A stretch of DNA of 8,623 nt from an uncultured Desulfuromonadales bacterium (GCA_945787295.1 CALZHQ010000116.1:1-8623); one strand, 5' to 3'. Positions 1 to 8,000 are shown, numbered from the stretch's first letter. Notes: generated by a model not told the origin, from the letters alone. Numbers and translations: made by a program.

Positions 1-2938
1 TGTCGGCCGCGAAGTTGACCTCATAGCTGAGAATTCCGCCCATATCCTGGTCATAATCCCCGCCACTCGCGGAGGCCTCCCATTGCACGTAAAATGAGCC
101 TGAAGCTGTTCCCTGGTCAATCACCTTGAAGTTGACAATCGCGCAACTGCCAGCCGGCTCCATCCGATGGTCGCGGCAAGCCGGCAGGATGGTTACTTCC
201 CTCCCCGGCTCAGATGCAGTGGGGACCTTGACGACGATTTTCGGCACCGCCGCCTCCAATGCGACACCATAGGTCTTGACGGTCTGGTCATCATCCAGAT
301 CGTCGCGAATGTCATTGGTGAAGGCGTAGTGGGCCAAGCCGGCAATCTGGAAAGAACCGTCCGACTTGGGCGCTTCCGGGCAGGTCCCTTCAACCTCCCC
401 CAGGGAATCGATGGTTTTCGAGGTGCAGATCTGATAGAGGGAATCGGTGGCTGCAACGGTGCCGTTTTCTCCGACAAACCAGTCATTACCGTGGATCCCT
501 TCGCCAGCGCCAACAATGTCGGTCAGTTCCGCAACCGAGGAAGTGGTATTTAAATCAGCAACACCATCCAGTTGATCGTTATCAAAGGAGGCGATACTGG
601 CATTAAAGTTGATGATATTCAAAGAGGTACAGTAGGTATCGCTCGCCAAGGGGTCCGCCCAGGTGGCGGCGGTTAATCCGCTGATCTTGTCATCTCCGGA
701 AATGGCAAAATCGCTGGTAGCAGACTTGCCGGCGAAGTAACGCAGGCTTTCCAGGAAAATCTCCGACTGCGGATTCCCCCAGTTGGTACACTGGCCATCG
801 GCCCAGGCACCGGTCGGCGGGCGATTGAAGTCGTAATCACAGTCATCTCCGGAACTGGAGGTGCTGCGATAATGACCGCTGGCGTGGGTATAACCGTAAA
901 TCCGCAGCAGCTCTAACGAAGCGATGATCGAGCCGGCAGCCGGCGGCGTCTTGAAGGTGCCGTCGTTCAGGTCGATCTCATCGATAATACTGCCGATATT
1001 CTTGCGTAACACGCCACCTGACTTGTTCTTCTTGTAGCTGCCGGTCATCAGGCCGAAATAGAGGTTTTCGGTCTCTCCGTGCGTCTGTAGCAAGCCGATC
1101 GGTTTGTAGTTGCCATTGGGATATTGGCGGCAGTCCTCCGCAACCGGCAAGGCGCTGTCACACACCACGACCCGGGCGTTGTAATCGTCAAGCCCCAGGC
1201 CGACATCCGCCTTCACCGGGGTTCGCAGGTTCGAGGTCAGATCGTTATCAGCCACGATCCTGCCAAGCGTTCGGGAAGTTTCCTCGTTCCAGCGACACTG
1301 ATAATTTTCATTTGCCGTCCAGAATCCGTAGTCACCGAAAGCGACCCGCAGCAATGGCGGTGCGCTGATATCCTGCGAGAAGCCGCTGTTCGCATAGGTG
1401 GTGTTGCAGATCGTAATCCCCTGACGACTGAGATTGGCGATTTTCCAGGCCGAGAAGGATCCGCCATCTCCGGAACTCTCAACCACCTCTAACGTCAAAC
1501 TACCGCCGCCGACAGAGGTCACCACCCCTTTCATATAATTGCTGGCAGGATCGACAGTTTCCGCGATGAGAAGCTGATCCTGTTCTTCCAGCTCCACAGC
1601 GGCAAAGCTGTGAGAAAAAGTCTTGGCCCCGGAACCGATGGTCACCGTCGAGAGGCTGCTCGACGTCGGAGGAGTGACGGCGACATCAAAGGGGGTCAGT
1701 TTTTTCAGGTCGCTGCCGCGGTAATATTTGACCCAGCTGTGGGCATCGTTCGGCAGGTAGGTTCGCTCCAGCACCGTCTCACTGGCGGTATCGACAAGGC
1801 GATGACCGCCGTAGAGGATTTTCCGCACCGTGTCGATTCGTGCCATCGCCGCCCAGTTGAGAAAGTTCCCGCTCCAGTTACCGCTGCAATAACGATCGCT
1901 GGTCAGCGAAACCGGCTCGAAACGGCCATCACTATTATCGTAGTTGTAGCATTTGTAGGGGTCGAAATAGCCGTAGTACTCGACCGTATGAACATAACTC
2001 TTATCCGGTGCCTGATCGGCATCGTAATCATCATATTCCGTATATGCCGGCATATAGAGCTGATGATCATTCGACATATTCAGCATCACCATCGGCTTGG
2101 CGGTCTGCAGAACAGAGAGCGGCACCTGGGAGAGATCAGATGGCGTCGTTGTCGTAGTGGAGCTGCTCGCAGTAACGACGGACGCCGACGCGGGCGCGGA
2201 TGATGGAGCTCCGCCACCTGATGGAGAGCTGGGAGGACCAGGCGTACCGCCGCTGGCGAGATCAACCGTTTCGGGAGCGGCGGCGTCAAAAGGTGACTGA
2301 TAAAAGCTGGTTATGGGAGTATCCTGCTTTTCTGCTTGGCTGCCGTCGGTGCTTTCAAGTTGGGAAAAACTGCCGGTGGCCGGGGGCTGGCTGACGGTTG
2401 CTTCAGCGTGGGTTTGCTTGCCGCATTGATCACTGAAGGGGTCGAGGGGATTCATCACAAAAACCGAAGCTGGAATCTCCGCTCTGCCAGCGACTTTGGA
2501 GATATCGGAAGACACCGCCAGGTAAAATCCATCCAGCTTGAAGCCGTTGCCGGGCCCGACTGCGACACCATTAATCCCGTACCAGATGCTGTTGGCATTG
2601 CTGTTGGAGCTTTTCCCGCGCACAGCAAGGTAGTAGATTCCGGGGCCGGGGAAATTCAGCTCGTAACCCAGCGGTTTCGGGGTTGGAGGAAAACTGATGT
2701 CATCGAGGGCAGCGCGCAGATAACCGGTTCCGGATGCCCCCCCCGGAGAGTTGCTCAAAATGAAGTTGCTGCCCAGCTCGGTAAAATGCTCGGCCTCAAC
2801 ATAGGTTCCGGCAGGTGAAACCGTACAGACACCAGCCAGCGCCGGGTTCCCGACGAGCAACAGACCGGCCAGCCATAACAGCCAGAGACAGCGCGGCGAC
2901 GGCTTGCGATCAGGTTGTTTCCGTTGTTTCCTTTGCAT
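1..2938 (-). CDS. pilY1: PilY1-like type IV pilus tip adhesin, copy B (3' end outside window)
   Basis: The ATG at 2938-2936 follows an AGAGGG ribosome site with a 7-nt spacer. The frame then stays open for about 979 codons to base 1, so the stop lies outside the window. Visible in order: a basic n-region and hydrophobic signal peptide ending NPALA (residues 1-35); a jelly-roll-like domain (about 38-172); a Gly/Ser/Thr/Pro linker (about 229-268); the PilY1 N-terminal core, with KPMVMLNMSNDHQL at 281-294, an Asp calcium loop at 304-312, YYGYFDPYKCYNY and CSGNWSGNFLNWAAM; a small beta module (about 429-503); and a conserved Cys-containing region shared with copy A. The C-terminal beta-propeller would lie beyond the window. 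It is expected to be exported and to act at the pilus tip with PilX and PilW, 18 nt downstream of pilX. Oddities are the extra N-terminal domain, the degenerate metal site and a G8 tract. The family call is firm; ligand and exact role are inferred. Confidence 0.93.
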   Translation of the reverse strand, partial: MQRKQRKQPDRKPSPRCLWLLWLAGLLLVGNPALAGVCTVSPAGTYVEAEHFTELGSNFILSNSPGGASGTGYLRAALDDISFPPTPKPLGYELNFPGPGIYYLAVRGKSSNSNANSIWYGINGVAVGPGNGFKLDGFYLAVSSDISKVAGRAEIPASVFVMNPLDPFSDQCGKQTHAEATVSQPPATGSFSQLESTDGSQAEKQDTPITSFYQSPFDAAAPETVDLASGGTPGPPSSPSGGGAPSSAPASASVVTASSSTTTTTPSDLSQVPLSVLQTAKPMVMLNMSNDHQLYMPAYTEYDDYDADQAPDKSYVHTVEYYGYFDPYKCYNYDNSDGRFEPVSLTSDRYCSGNWSGNFLNWAAMARIDTVRKILYGGHRLVDTASETVLERTYLPNDAHSWVKYYRGSDLKKLTPFDVAVTPPTSSSLSTVTIGSGAKTFSHSFAAVELEEQDQLLIAETVDPASNYMKGVVTSVGGGSLTLEVVESSGDGGSFSAWKIANLSRQGITICNTTYANSGFSQDISAPPLLRVAFGDYGFWTANENYQCRWNEETSRTLGRIVADNDLTSNLRTPVKADVGLGLDDYNARVVVCDSALPVAEDCRQYPNGNYKPIGLLQTHGETENLYFGLMTGSYKKNKSGGVLRKNIGSIIDEIDLNDGTFKTPPAAGSIIASLELLRIYGYTHASGHYRSTSSSGDDCDYDFNRPPTGAWADGQCTNWGNPQSEIFLESLRYFAGKSATSDFAISGDDKISGLTAATWADPLASDTYCTSLNIINFNASIASFDNDQLDGVADLNTTSSVAELTDIVGAGEGIHGNDWFVGENGTVAATDSLYQICTSKTIDSLGEVEGTCPEAPKSDGSFQIAGLAHYAFTNDIRDDLDDDQTVKTYGVALEAAVPKIVVKVPTASEPGREVTILPACRDHRMEPAGSCAIVNFKVIDQGTASGSFYVQWEASASGGDYDQDMGGILSYEVNFAAD
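21..965 (-). repeat. pilY1 paralogous segment, copy B member
   Basis: Aligns in the same orientation with 7579-8520, with a net difference of about 3 bases. The proteins share long blocks such as NWGNPQSEIFLESLRYFAGK, LNIINFNASIASFDNDQL and VEGTCPEAPKSDGSFQIAGL. They differ at many scattered positions, roughly three quarters identical by eye. The longest exact DNA match I found is 32 bp (357-388). Confidence 0.9.
1430..1654 (-). other. Inserted small beta module in PilY1-B resembling a phage tail-fibre/structural repeat
   Basis: Residues about 429-503 contain STVTIGSGAKTF, then NYMKGVVTSVGGGSLTLEV, then SGDGGSFSAWKI. This matches a short beta-rich motif I recall from phage tail or decoration proteins and other secreted proteins (pattern 'vtIgtGsktFt ... 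nyM.G.VtsysgtsLtv.v ... GsGt.ssW.I'). It interrupts the PilY1 N-terminal core between KKLTPFDVAVTPPTSSS and the conserved RQGITICNTTYANSGF stretch. The equivalent part of copy A is not in the window, so it is unknown whether both copies carry it. Confidence 0.5.
2003..2029 (-). other. DxDxDxxxD calcium-type loop, N-terminal core of PilY1-B
   Basis: Asp304, Asp306, Asp308 and Asp312 of PilY1-B (sequence DYDADQAPD) sit at positions 1, 3, 5 and 9 of an EF-hand-like loop. It directly precedes the conserved YYGYFDPYKC segment. Calcium binding is inferred from ligand spacing. Confidence 0.65.
2135..2254 (-). other. Low-complexity Pro/Gly/Ser/Thr linker in PilY1-B
   Basis: Residues about 229-268 consist almost entirely of Ser, Gly, Pro, Ala and Thr, ending in a run of Ser and Thr (SSSTTTTT). 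It separates the jelly-roll-like domain from the conserved PilY1 core. It is probably a flexible extracellular stalk that lets the N-terminal domain project from the tip complex. The Ser/Thr density would also suit O-glycosylation, but nothing here proves that. Confidence 0.8.
2423..2827 (-). other. Carbohydrate-binding-module-like jelly-roll domain at the N-terminus of PilY1-B
   Basis: Residues about 38-172 of PilY1-B. Seen: YVEAEHF at 46-52, then GASGTGYLRA, then LGYELNFPGPGIYYLAVRG, then NSIWYGINGVAVGPGNGF. This order (an Ala-Glu-aromatic start, a Gly-rich 'GTGYL' strand, a 'Y-x-(L/V)-x-(F)-x-x-x-G-x-Y' strand, then 'W/VR...S...Y..ing') is the pattern I associate with CBM6/CBM35/malectin-like beta-sandwiches. 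Cys38 and Cys172 bracket the domain and could close it with a disulfide. Sugar binding is inferred; no binding residues can be assigned with certainty. Confidence 0.55.
2737..2744 (-). repeat. Eight-G homopolymer in the 5' coding part of pilY1-B
   Basis: Eight consecutive C on the given strand, which is G8 on the coding strand, spanning codons 65-68 (Pro-Gly-Gly-Ala). A one-base slip would shift the frame early in the gene and abolish PilY1-B. The known parallel is the poly-G tract of neisserial pilC (a PilY1 homologue), which causes phase variation. Eight is short for a highly mutable tract. Confidence 0.9.
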
Positions 2939-2956
2939 ATCCAATCCCTCTATCGG

Positions 2957-3466
2957 CTACTGGCGATGCACACTCTGCAGTACAACCTCTGCGCCGTCGA
3001 CCATCCCCACTGCACGAACCGTGATGCGGAAAACCGCCTTGGCGGGTGTCGGGTTGTAAAGATCGACAGACTCGATCCCGTCAGACGAATCAGCGACCCG
3101 TTCGACGATATACCGCGGGGCACGAGCGGTTGGCAGCCCTGAAATCGCCTGAGCGGCTTGCGAGCCGGCGATATTCCACCAGTTGCCCCCCTCCCACAAC
3201 GGAGGGTCGCTCGGAGCGAGAAAGGCCGCCTGTGGAATGGTCCCCGCCAGTAACCTTGACTCAGCTTCGACCAGCGCCGCTTCAGCAGCCTGAAACGCCA
3301 GGTACCGTTGACTCATGTTGTTGGCCATCTTTTCTTCGACGGTAATTGTCTGCATGGCCGTTATCCCCAGCAGGGACAGAACCACCAGGATCATCAGCCC
3401 GACGACCAATACGGCGCCGTTCTCGCTGCCAAGAATCTTTTTCGTCTGAAAGCTCGGCATGCTCAT
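2957..3466 (-). CDS. pilX: PilX-like minor pilin (type IV pilus assembly)
   Basis: 169 aa. A short basic leader (MSMPSFQTKKILGSENG) precedes a single hydrophobic helix AVLVVGLMILVVLSLLGITA (about 18-37). MANNMSQRYLAFQAAEAAL follows, the hallmark of the PilX N-terminal family. Prepilin peptidase would cut after Gly17. Mature position 5 is Val instead of the usual Glu, a loss also seen in other PilX/GspK-type pilins, which suggests a place at the very tip. The start ATG at 3466 overlaps the pilW TGA stop as ATGA. An AGGAA ribosome site lies 9 nt upstream inside pilW, which favours this Met over the one two codons later. The gene ends TAG, 18 nt before pilY1-B, so it is translationally coupled and probably partners PilW and PilY1 in the priming complex. 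The C-terminal half has no motif I recognise. Confidence 0.9.
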   Translation of the reverse strand: MSMPSFQTKKILGSENGAVLVVGLMILVVLSLLGITAMQTITVEEKMANNMSQRYLAFQAAEAALVEAESRLLAGTIPQAAFLAPSDPPLWEGGNWWNIAGSQAAQAISGLPTARAPRYIVERVADSSDGIESVDLYNPTPAKAVFRITVRAVGMVDGAEVVLQSVHRQ

Positions 3467-4560
3467 ATCAGACGATTCCTGATGCCGACGGACATCTTGA
3501 AAACCCTCCGCATGCGGCGTTCATCCGCGGGGTCATATTCCCGCCCTGCAACACCGGTGGTGTCGTCGCCATCAAGATCATAGGTTGTTGTATCGAGAGG
3601 CGCTTTGCCGATGATGTCGCTGCGGAAAAGCAGCGCGGCACGGACAGCCACGACCTGCCCCCAATCGGCCACGGCCGCAGCGGAAACGTAGCTATCGACG
3701 ACGCCATCATCGGCGCTGCCACCTCCGCTGCCGTTGTCGATACCGTAACGGATCTGCATCTGCTCAATGTCAGAAAGTATTTCCTCTGGGACAGCGGTTG
3801 TCAGCTCAGTCGGATTGGACCATTGGAGTCGGTACAGCCCGATACGTCCAGAGACGTCTCTCAAGAAATACGCCGTGCTGACAATCTGAACGATCTCTGC
3901 ATCTGTGCCATAGTCGGCACCGAGATCTTTTGCGTCATTGCCGGGAACAACCGTTCCACCGGTGCCATGATTTATTGTCCCGGAACTGGTCGAATAATTC
4001 TTGACCTGAAATACAGCTCCTCCATCGCAGTTGTTGATCATCAGGATGTCGCCAGTCGTGATGCCGGTTGTCCCGTTTGCGACTTTCAAAACTGACGAGT
4101 TTGCCGGCATCGGGTTTTCGATTTTGATCGGTGCGCCATCCGCTGCGCGACGCAGGAGAACAATATCCGCACCCGCCGCAAGATCAGTGATATCGGCCGG
4201 GTTACCCGTGTTGATCCCGGGGATGTAATCCGCCAGATCAGAGGTCATCGGATCAAACCCCTGCAGCATCGCATCAAAGGCATAGACTCCAGTTTTTATC
4301 GCCAGAGTATTTTCAATCATATCAGCGTTCGAATTACATCCCAGGTACCCCGCCATGCGCATATCCCGGCTCAGAATCTCCATCGCAAAGCGGGCATTCT
4401 CCTGCAGGCGGGCAAACTGTTCGTTTTCACGATAGCCGGTCGTACTGCTGGTAAAAATCTGGTAAATTCCGCCGAGCAGGATCAGGCCGACGACCATGGC
4501 GACCATCAGCTCAACGAGGGTCATGCCCCGTTGCCCGATATCATGCAGAGACTTATCCAT
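3463..4560 (-). CDS. pilW: PilW-like minor pilin (type IV pilus assembly)
   Basis: 365 aa, a usual size for PilW. The class III leader is MDKSLHDIGQRG, with cleavage predicted between Gly12 and Met13. Mature MTLVELMVAMVVGLILLGGI has the conserved Glu5 and a hydrophobic N-terminal helix. It continues into QFARLQENARFAMEILSRDMRMAGYLGC, the classic PilW/PilJ-like amphipathic segment. The C-terminus has the family's VVAVRAALLFRSD stretch and ends RRMRRVFKMSVGIRNRLI. It acts as a minor pilin in the inner-membrane priming complex and pilus tip together with PilX and PilY1. It begins 15 nt after pilE and overlaps pilX by 4 nt. The ribosome site is weak (AAGCGG, about 7 nt upstream), so translation may depend on coupling to pilE. 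The gene call is secure; the specific interactions are inferred from the family. Confidence 0.93.
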   Translation of the reverse strand: MDKSLHDIGQRGMTLVELMVAMVVGLILLGGIYQIFTSSTTGYRENEQFARLQENARFAMEILSRDMRMAGYLGCNSNADMIENTLAIKTGVYAFDAMLQGFDPMTSDLADYIPGINTGNPADITDLAAGADIVLLRRAADGAPIKIENPMPANSSVLKVANGTTGITTGDILMINNCDGGAVFQVKNYSTSSGTINHGTGGTVVPGNDAKDLGADYGTDAEIVQIVSTAYFLRDVSGRIGLYRLQWSNPTELTTAVPEEILSDIEQMQIRYGIDNGSGGGSADDGVVDSYVSAAAVADWGQVVAVRAALLFRSDIIGKAPLDTTTYDLDGDDTTGVAGREYDPADERRMRRVFKMSVGIRNRLI

Positions 4561-4575
4561 GGAGTACCGCTTGCC

Positions 4576-4980
4576 TTACCAGCAATTACCTGCAATTTGT
4601 GAAGATTTCGCCCCCGTCTGGGTGATTTCCAGATATCCGCATTTCGATTCCGTAAACGTTGGAGTCGCGCGGATGGTAAAGGCTGTGGCCGTTACAGTGC
4701 CCCCAGGAAATGCCAGGGTATACTTGTTTGCCTCGGTTGCGGAAAGTACCTGGTCCCCAGTCGCCGGGTCTCCCGTGGTCGCCCCGACATAGGTATTGTT
4801 ACGCGTGAAATAACGCTCCATATTCTGCGCACCTTCAACTAAGGCGGCCTTTGCGGCGCCTCGATAAGCACTATTTCTATAATTGTTGTACATCGGAATC
4901 GCAATCGCGGCGAGAATTCCAAGAATTCCTACAACAACAATTAACTCAATCAGTGAAAATCCCTTTTGATTTTTGAACAT
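4576..4980 (-). CDS. pilE: PilE-like type IVa (minor) prepilin
   Basis: 134 aa from the ATG at 4980. The leader MFKNQKG is cut before Phe; mature FSLIELIVVVGILGILAAIA carries Glu5 and the helical spine. IPMYNNYRNSAYRGAAKAAL follows, then the PilE-type motif NMERYFTRNNTYVG. Cys114 and Cys133, the penultimate residue, would form the C-terminal disulfide loop. A 138-aa reading from a TTG at 4992 is possible, but GGAG at 4990-4987 lies 6 nt before the ATG and would be inside that longer coding region, so ATG is preferred. It sits between pilY1-A and pilW. In known fimT-fimU-pilV-pilW-pilX-pilY1-pilE clusters PilE is the last, minor pilin, and here it follows pilY1-A in that order. A major-pilin role cannot be excluded from sequence alone. 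Confidence 0.9.
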   Translation of the reverse strand: MFKNQKGFSLIELIVVVGILGILAAIAIPMYNNYRNSAYRGAAKAALVEGAQNMERYFTRNNTYVGATTGDPATGDQVLSATEANKYTLAFPGGTVTATAFTIRATPTFTESKCGYLEITQTGAKSSQIAGNCW

Positions 4981-4986
4981 TCGATA

Positions 4987-4990
4987 CTCC
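4987..4990 (-). promoter_or_regulatory. Ribosome-binding site deciding the pilE start
   Basis: GGAG on the minus strand with a 6-nt spacer (TATCGA) to the ATG at 4980. It fixes the start at MFKNQKG and makes the upstream in-frame TTG unlikely. Confidence 0.75.
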
Positions 4991-5005
4991 AAATTCGAGA
5001 AAGAA

Positions 5006-5036
5006 CTCGAGCTGATTTTCGTGTAATCAGCTCGAG
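5006..5036 (-). terminator. Perfect 12-bp hairpin between pilY1-A and pilE, probable intrinsic terminator or attenuator
   Basis: CTCGAGCTGATT (5006-5017) pairs perfectly with AATCAGCTCGAG (5025-5036) around a 7-nt loop. In the transcribed minus direction the stem is followed by TTCTTTCTC, a pyrimidine-rich but interrupted U tract. It begins 21 nt after the pilY1-A stop and ends 25 nt before the pilE ATG. A partial terminator that lowers readthrough into pilE-pilW-pilX-pilY1-B fits best. An mRNA processing or stability element is the alternative. I see no convincing promoter in the gap. Confidence 0.6.
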
Positions 5037-5057
5037 CATATCTTAATCTATAAGCAC

Positions 5058-8000
5058 TTACTTGACCTGTCGCCAGGACTGGCGGCCTTTATCCGACAGA
5101 TCGCCACCTTTCTCTTCCTGGAACATCAGTTCACCGGTCGATCCGGAGAAGACCTTCTGCTGGGTGGACGTCCCATCCGAATTGACATCCGAATCATCAT
5201 CGAGGATCTTCGGCGCCTGGATGATCCCTTCCTCCGATTCGATCCCGGTCACGGTGACGACGATATCGGTTCCACCGACGGTCACGGTGACCTTGTCGCC
5301 AGAATCGATGTCGCCATCGCCATCCGCATCGAAAATGGTGGTGTCCAACCGTCCACCACTGAAGGGGTCCATCTCCATCAGCCAGCTGGTTCCACCCGGT
5401 TCACAGGGGCTGTCAGAGGGGATCAGGGTAACAAAAATGATCTTGCCGTTGTTCAGCACCGGTTGTTCAACGACCCGCTCACCGCGCTTGACCGGCGTAT
5501 TCGGCGAAACCAGGTCGAGGTACCAACCGACCTTGGCGCCGCTGCCGGTTCCGTAAGCGACCGAGTTCTGAGAAACAACACGGATTTCCCGACCGTCAAA
5601 GAGAAATTCACCCGGTTCGGTCGGATCAGGAACCGCTCCTTCATAGAGAATGCTCTGACTTTGCAAATCACTGCGGTCAGTTGTGGCGATCGCCGAACCC
5701 TTGTCCTGGATCCCGTAGAACGTCTCGACCGGGCGACTGCTGACCACCGGGTCGACGACATTGTCGTTGCTGTCGAAGAACTTGCCGGTCCCGAACCAGA
5801 CCATGATATCCGATCCGTTCGGGTGTCGACCGACCGCCGGGCGCACGGTAATCGGCTGCACTTCGCTGCTCGGACCGCGGGCGGTAAACAGCGGTGCCGG
5901 GGTGCTGCCGGACTTGTAGGCAACGCCCCACTTGCTGGTCAGCGCATCGGAGAAATCGAATTTCCACAGGTTCCCGCGCAGGTCGCCGGCATAGACGAAG
6001 TCGACGATTTTATCACCGTCGTTATCGACCGGAACCGGGGTGCTCAGCCCGTTCGGCGTGGTGGTGTCACCGACCCCGACGTCGATTGTTCCATAGGTGG
6101 TCGCCAAGGGCAGCCCGGTGGCGATATCGACGACATAGAGGATCGCCTTGCCGTTTGCGCTGTGGTAGCCGTTGCTGATAAAGGCCACCCACTCACCGGT
6201 CGCCAGCCGACCGATGGTCGGCTGCGGTATGGTGTAGCCCAGATCTTCGTAAACCAGGGTGCTGGATGCATCCATGGTGGCCGGGGTAATCTCCCACATG
6301 ACATCATTTGCATCGAATGACCCGGGATCAGTGATATCCAGCGCGAAGACCGTTTTTGCACCGGCACCGGTGGTTCCGAGCAGCACGGTATGCCAGGCAC
6401 TGTCGAAGTAGGCATCGCCCGGCTTCGGAGCACCATCCAACAGGTATCTGTGGCCGTTCTGTTGGGTCCCATAGTTTGTCGCTGTTAAACGCGGCAGATA
6501 AGTGATGATTGAGTTCGGGACGTAAGCAAACTCTTCAACCCCGGTTTCCGCATTGAAACCATGGAGTTGACCGTCATTGCTGCCGACATAGACGATATGC
6601 TTCCGGCCTGAGTAAGTGGTGCCAGCACGGAAACTGGTGTAGGCCGTGCCTTCGGTTCCGGTCAGCTTTGAATATCCGTAATCGGGTGTTCCGACGAACA
6701 CCGGGTCGGAGTTGACGATATCCCCGAGAACCTTGTTTCGATCCCTCAAGCTGCCGCCGTTCTGCCGCTCGACGCTGCGGTCGCCGCGGAAGTAATTAAC
6801 CCGATCTTCTCCCAGGCTATCGAGGCCGCCGGCGATATTGGTGTTCAACAGCAGTTGCTGCCCTGCTGTCAGCGGCGCACCACTGGTGCCCCACTTGAAC
6901 TCGATCCCGTAGGGTGCCGATGTTGCACCTGGATTCAGAGTGTAGATATTCCTGCTTGCCGGGGCCGGGTATTCAGCTTCGGCATTCCAGAGCTGAGTCA
7001 CCACGACATTGCCGCTGGTATCTTTCGACAGTCCGATGCCGAGGAATTCCCCCGACCAGTCGGCGCTGTTGAATTTGGCCTGATAAATGGTCGTGCCGGT
7101 CTTCAGCTGGGTCGAGTTACTCGCCACCGCGGCTGACGAGGAGGTAATTTCGGCCAGATCGGTAAAGACCTTGCCAAGGCTGGCTTCGAGCTGGCTCGGG
7201 TTGGTGGAGAAGAAATAGTTATCCGGCAACCCGTCACCGTCGGCATCCCAGGAAGCGTCATCGGTCGGGAAGGTCACGCTTGGGTTGTCCTTGTCGTAGC
7301 CACCCCATTTCGCTGCGTAATAGAGTGGTTGCTCAAGCAGGCCGGCGCTGTCCCCGGTGATTGTATAGGTTTCCGTGGTGGCGGCATCCCCGACAGCACA
7401 GTCGGTACAACCCTGCTTTCCGGAAGGATCGGTGTAATCGTAGCTGTTCACGCCGGAGTGGGCATGGAACCCATCAGCGTCGGTCCCGCTCAGGGTATAG
7501 CCGAAGGGGCTGATCATCCCGGCCGATTTCGCCAGCACGTCCGTTGTAATAGAAATCTCGGAGGTCGAGGTCGAAATCTGGTAGCTGAGAATCCCCATCA
7601 TATCCTGATCGTAGTCGCCGCCGCTGGCGGAGGCTTCCCACTGGATGTAGAAAGAGCCGGTTCCTGAAATTACATCTTGATTGATGACCTTGAAATTGAT
7701 GATCGAACAAGGTCCGGGCGGGGTCATCCGGTGATCCCGGCAAGCCGGCAGAATGGTCACCTTTTTCGCCGGGTTGCCCGGGAAGGGGGCGACAATCTTC
7801 GGCACCGCGGCCGCCAGGGCGACACCAAAGGTTTTCACGTTCTGATCCTCTTCAAGGTCACTGCGGATATCTTCGGTGAAGGCATGGTGAGCCAGGCCGG
7901 CGATCTGGAATGAGCCGTCCGACTTGGGCGCTTCCGGGCAGGTCCCCTCGACAGAACCGAGCGCGCTGACCGCCTTTGATGTGCAGATCTGATAGCTGGC

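Noticed and set aside
21..965. Duplicate of 7579-8520 as an assembly duplication artefact.
   Set aside because: The two segments differ at many positions, including amino-acid changes and small indels, so they are true paralogues and not the same sequence placed twice.
2919..2937. Short tandem DNA repeat in the start of pilY1-B (two near-identical 9-mers, GGAAACAAC type).
   Set aside because: Only two units, and in-frame by length; it encodes the basic QRKQRKQ n-region of the signal peptide, with no sign of a larger array.
1..2938. Region apparently lacking a complete long gene.
   Set aside because: The minus-strand frame from 2938 is open to base 1; it only looks empty because the stop codon lies outside the window.
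4981..4992. TTG start giving a 138-aa pilin with leader MEYRMFKNQKG.
   Set aside because: The GGAG ribosome site would fall inside the coding region. The ATG at 4980 gives a standard 7-residue prepilin leader.
4981..5057. Promoter for pilE in the pilY1-A/pilE gap.
   Set aside because: No paired -35/-10 and no sigma-54 GG...GC element could be supported; the gap is mostly occupied by the hairpin.
5463..6320. Long plus-strand open frames (5463-6320, 3346-4095, 1610-2203, 2336-2818).
   Set aside because: They lie antisense to clearly conserved pil genes, have Arg- and Gly-rich or otherwise non-conserved compositions, and show no recognisable domain; they are frame shadows.
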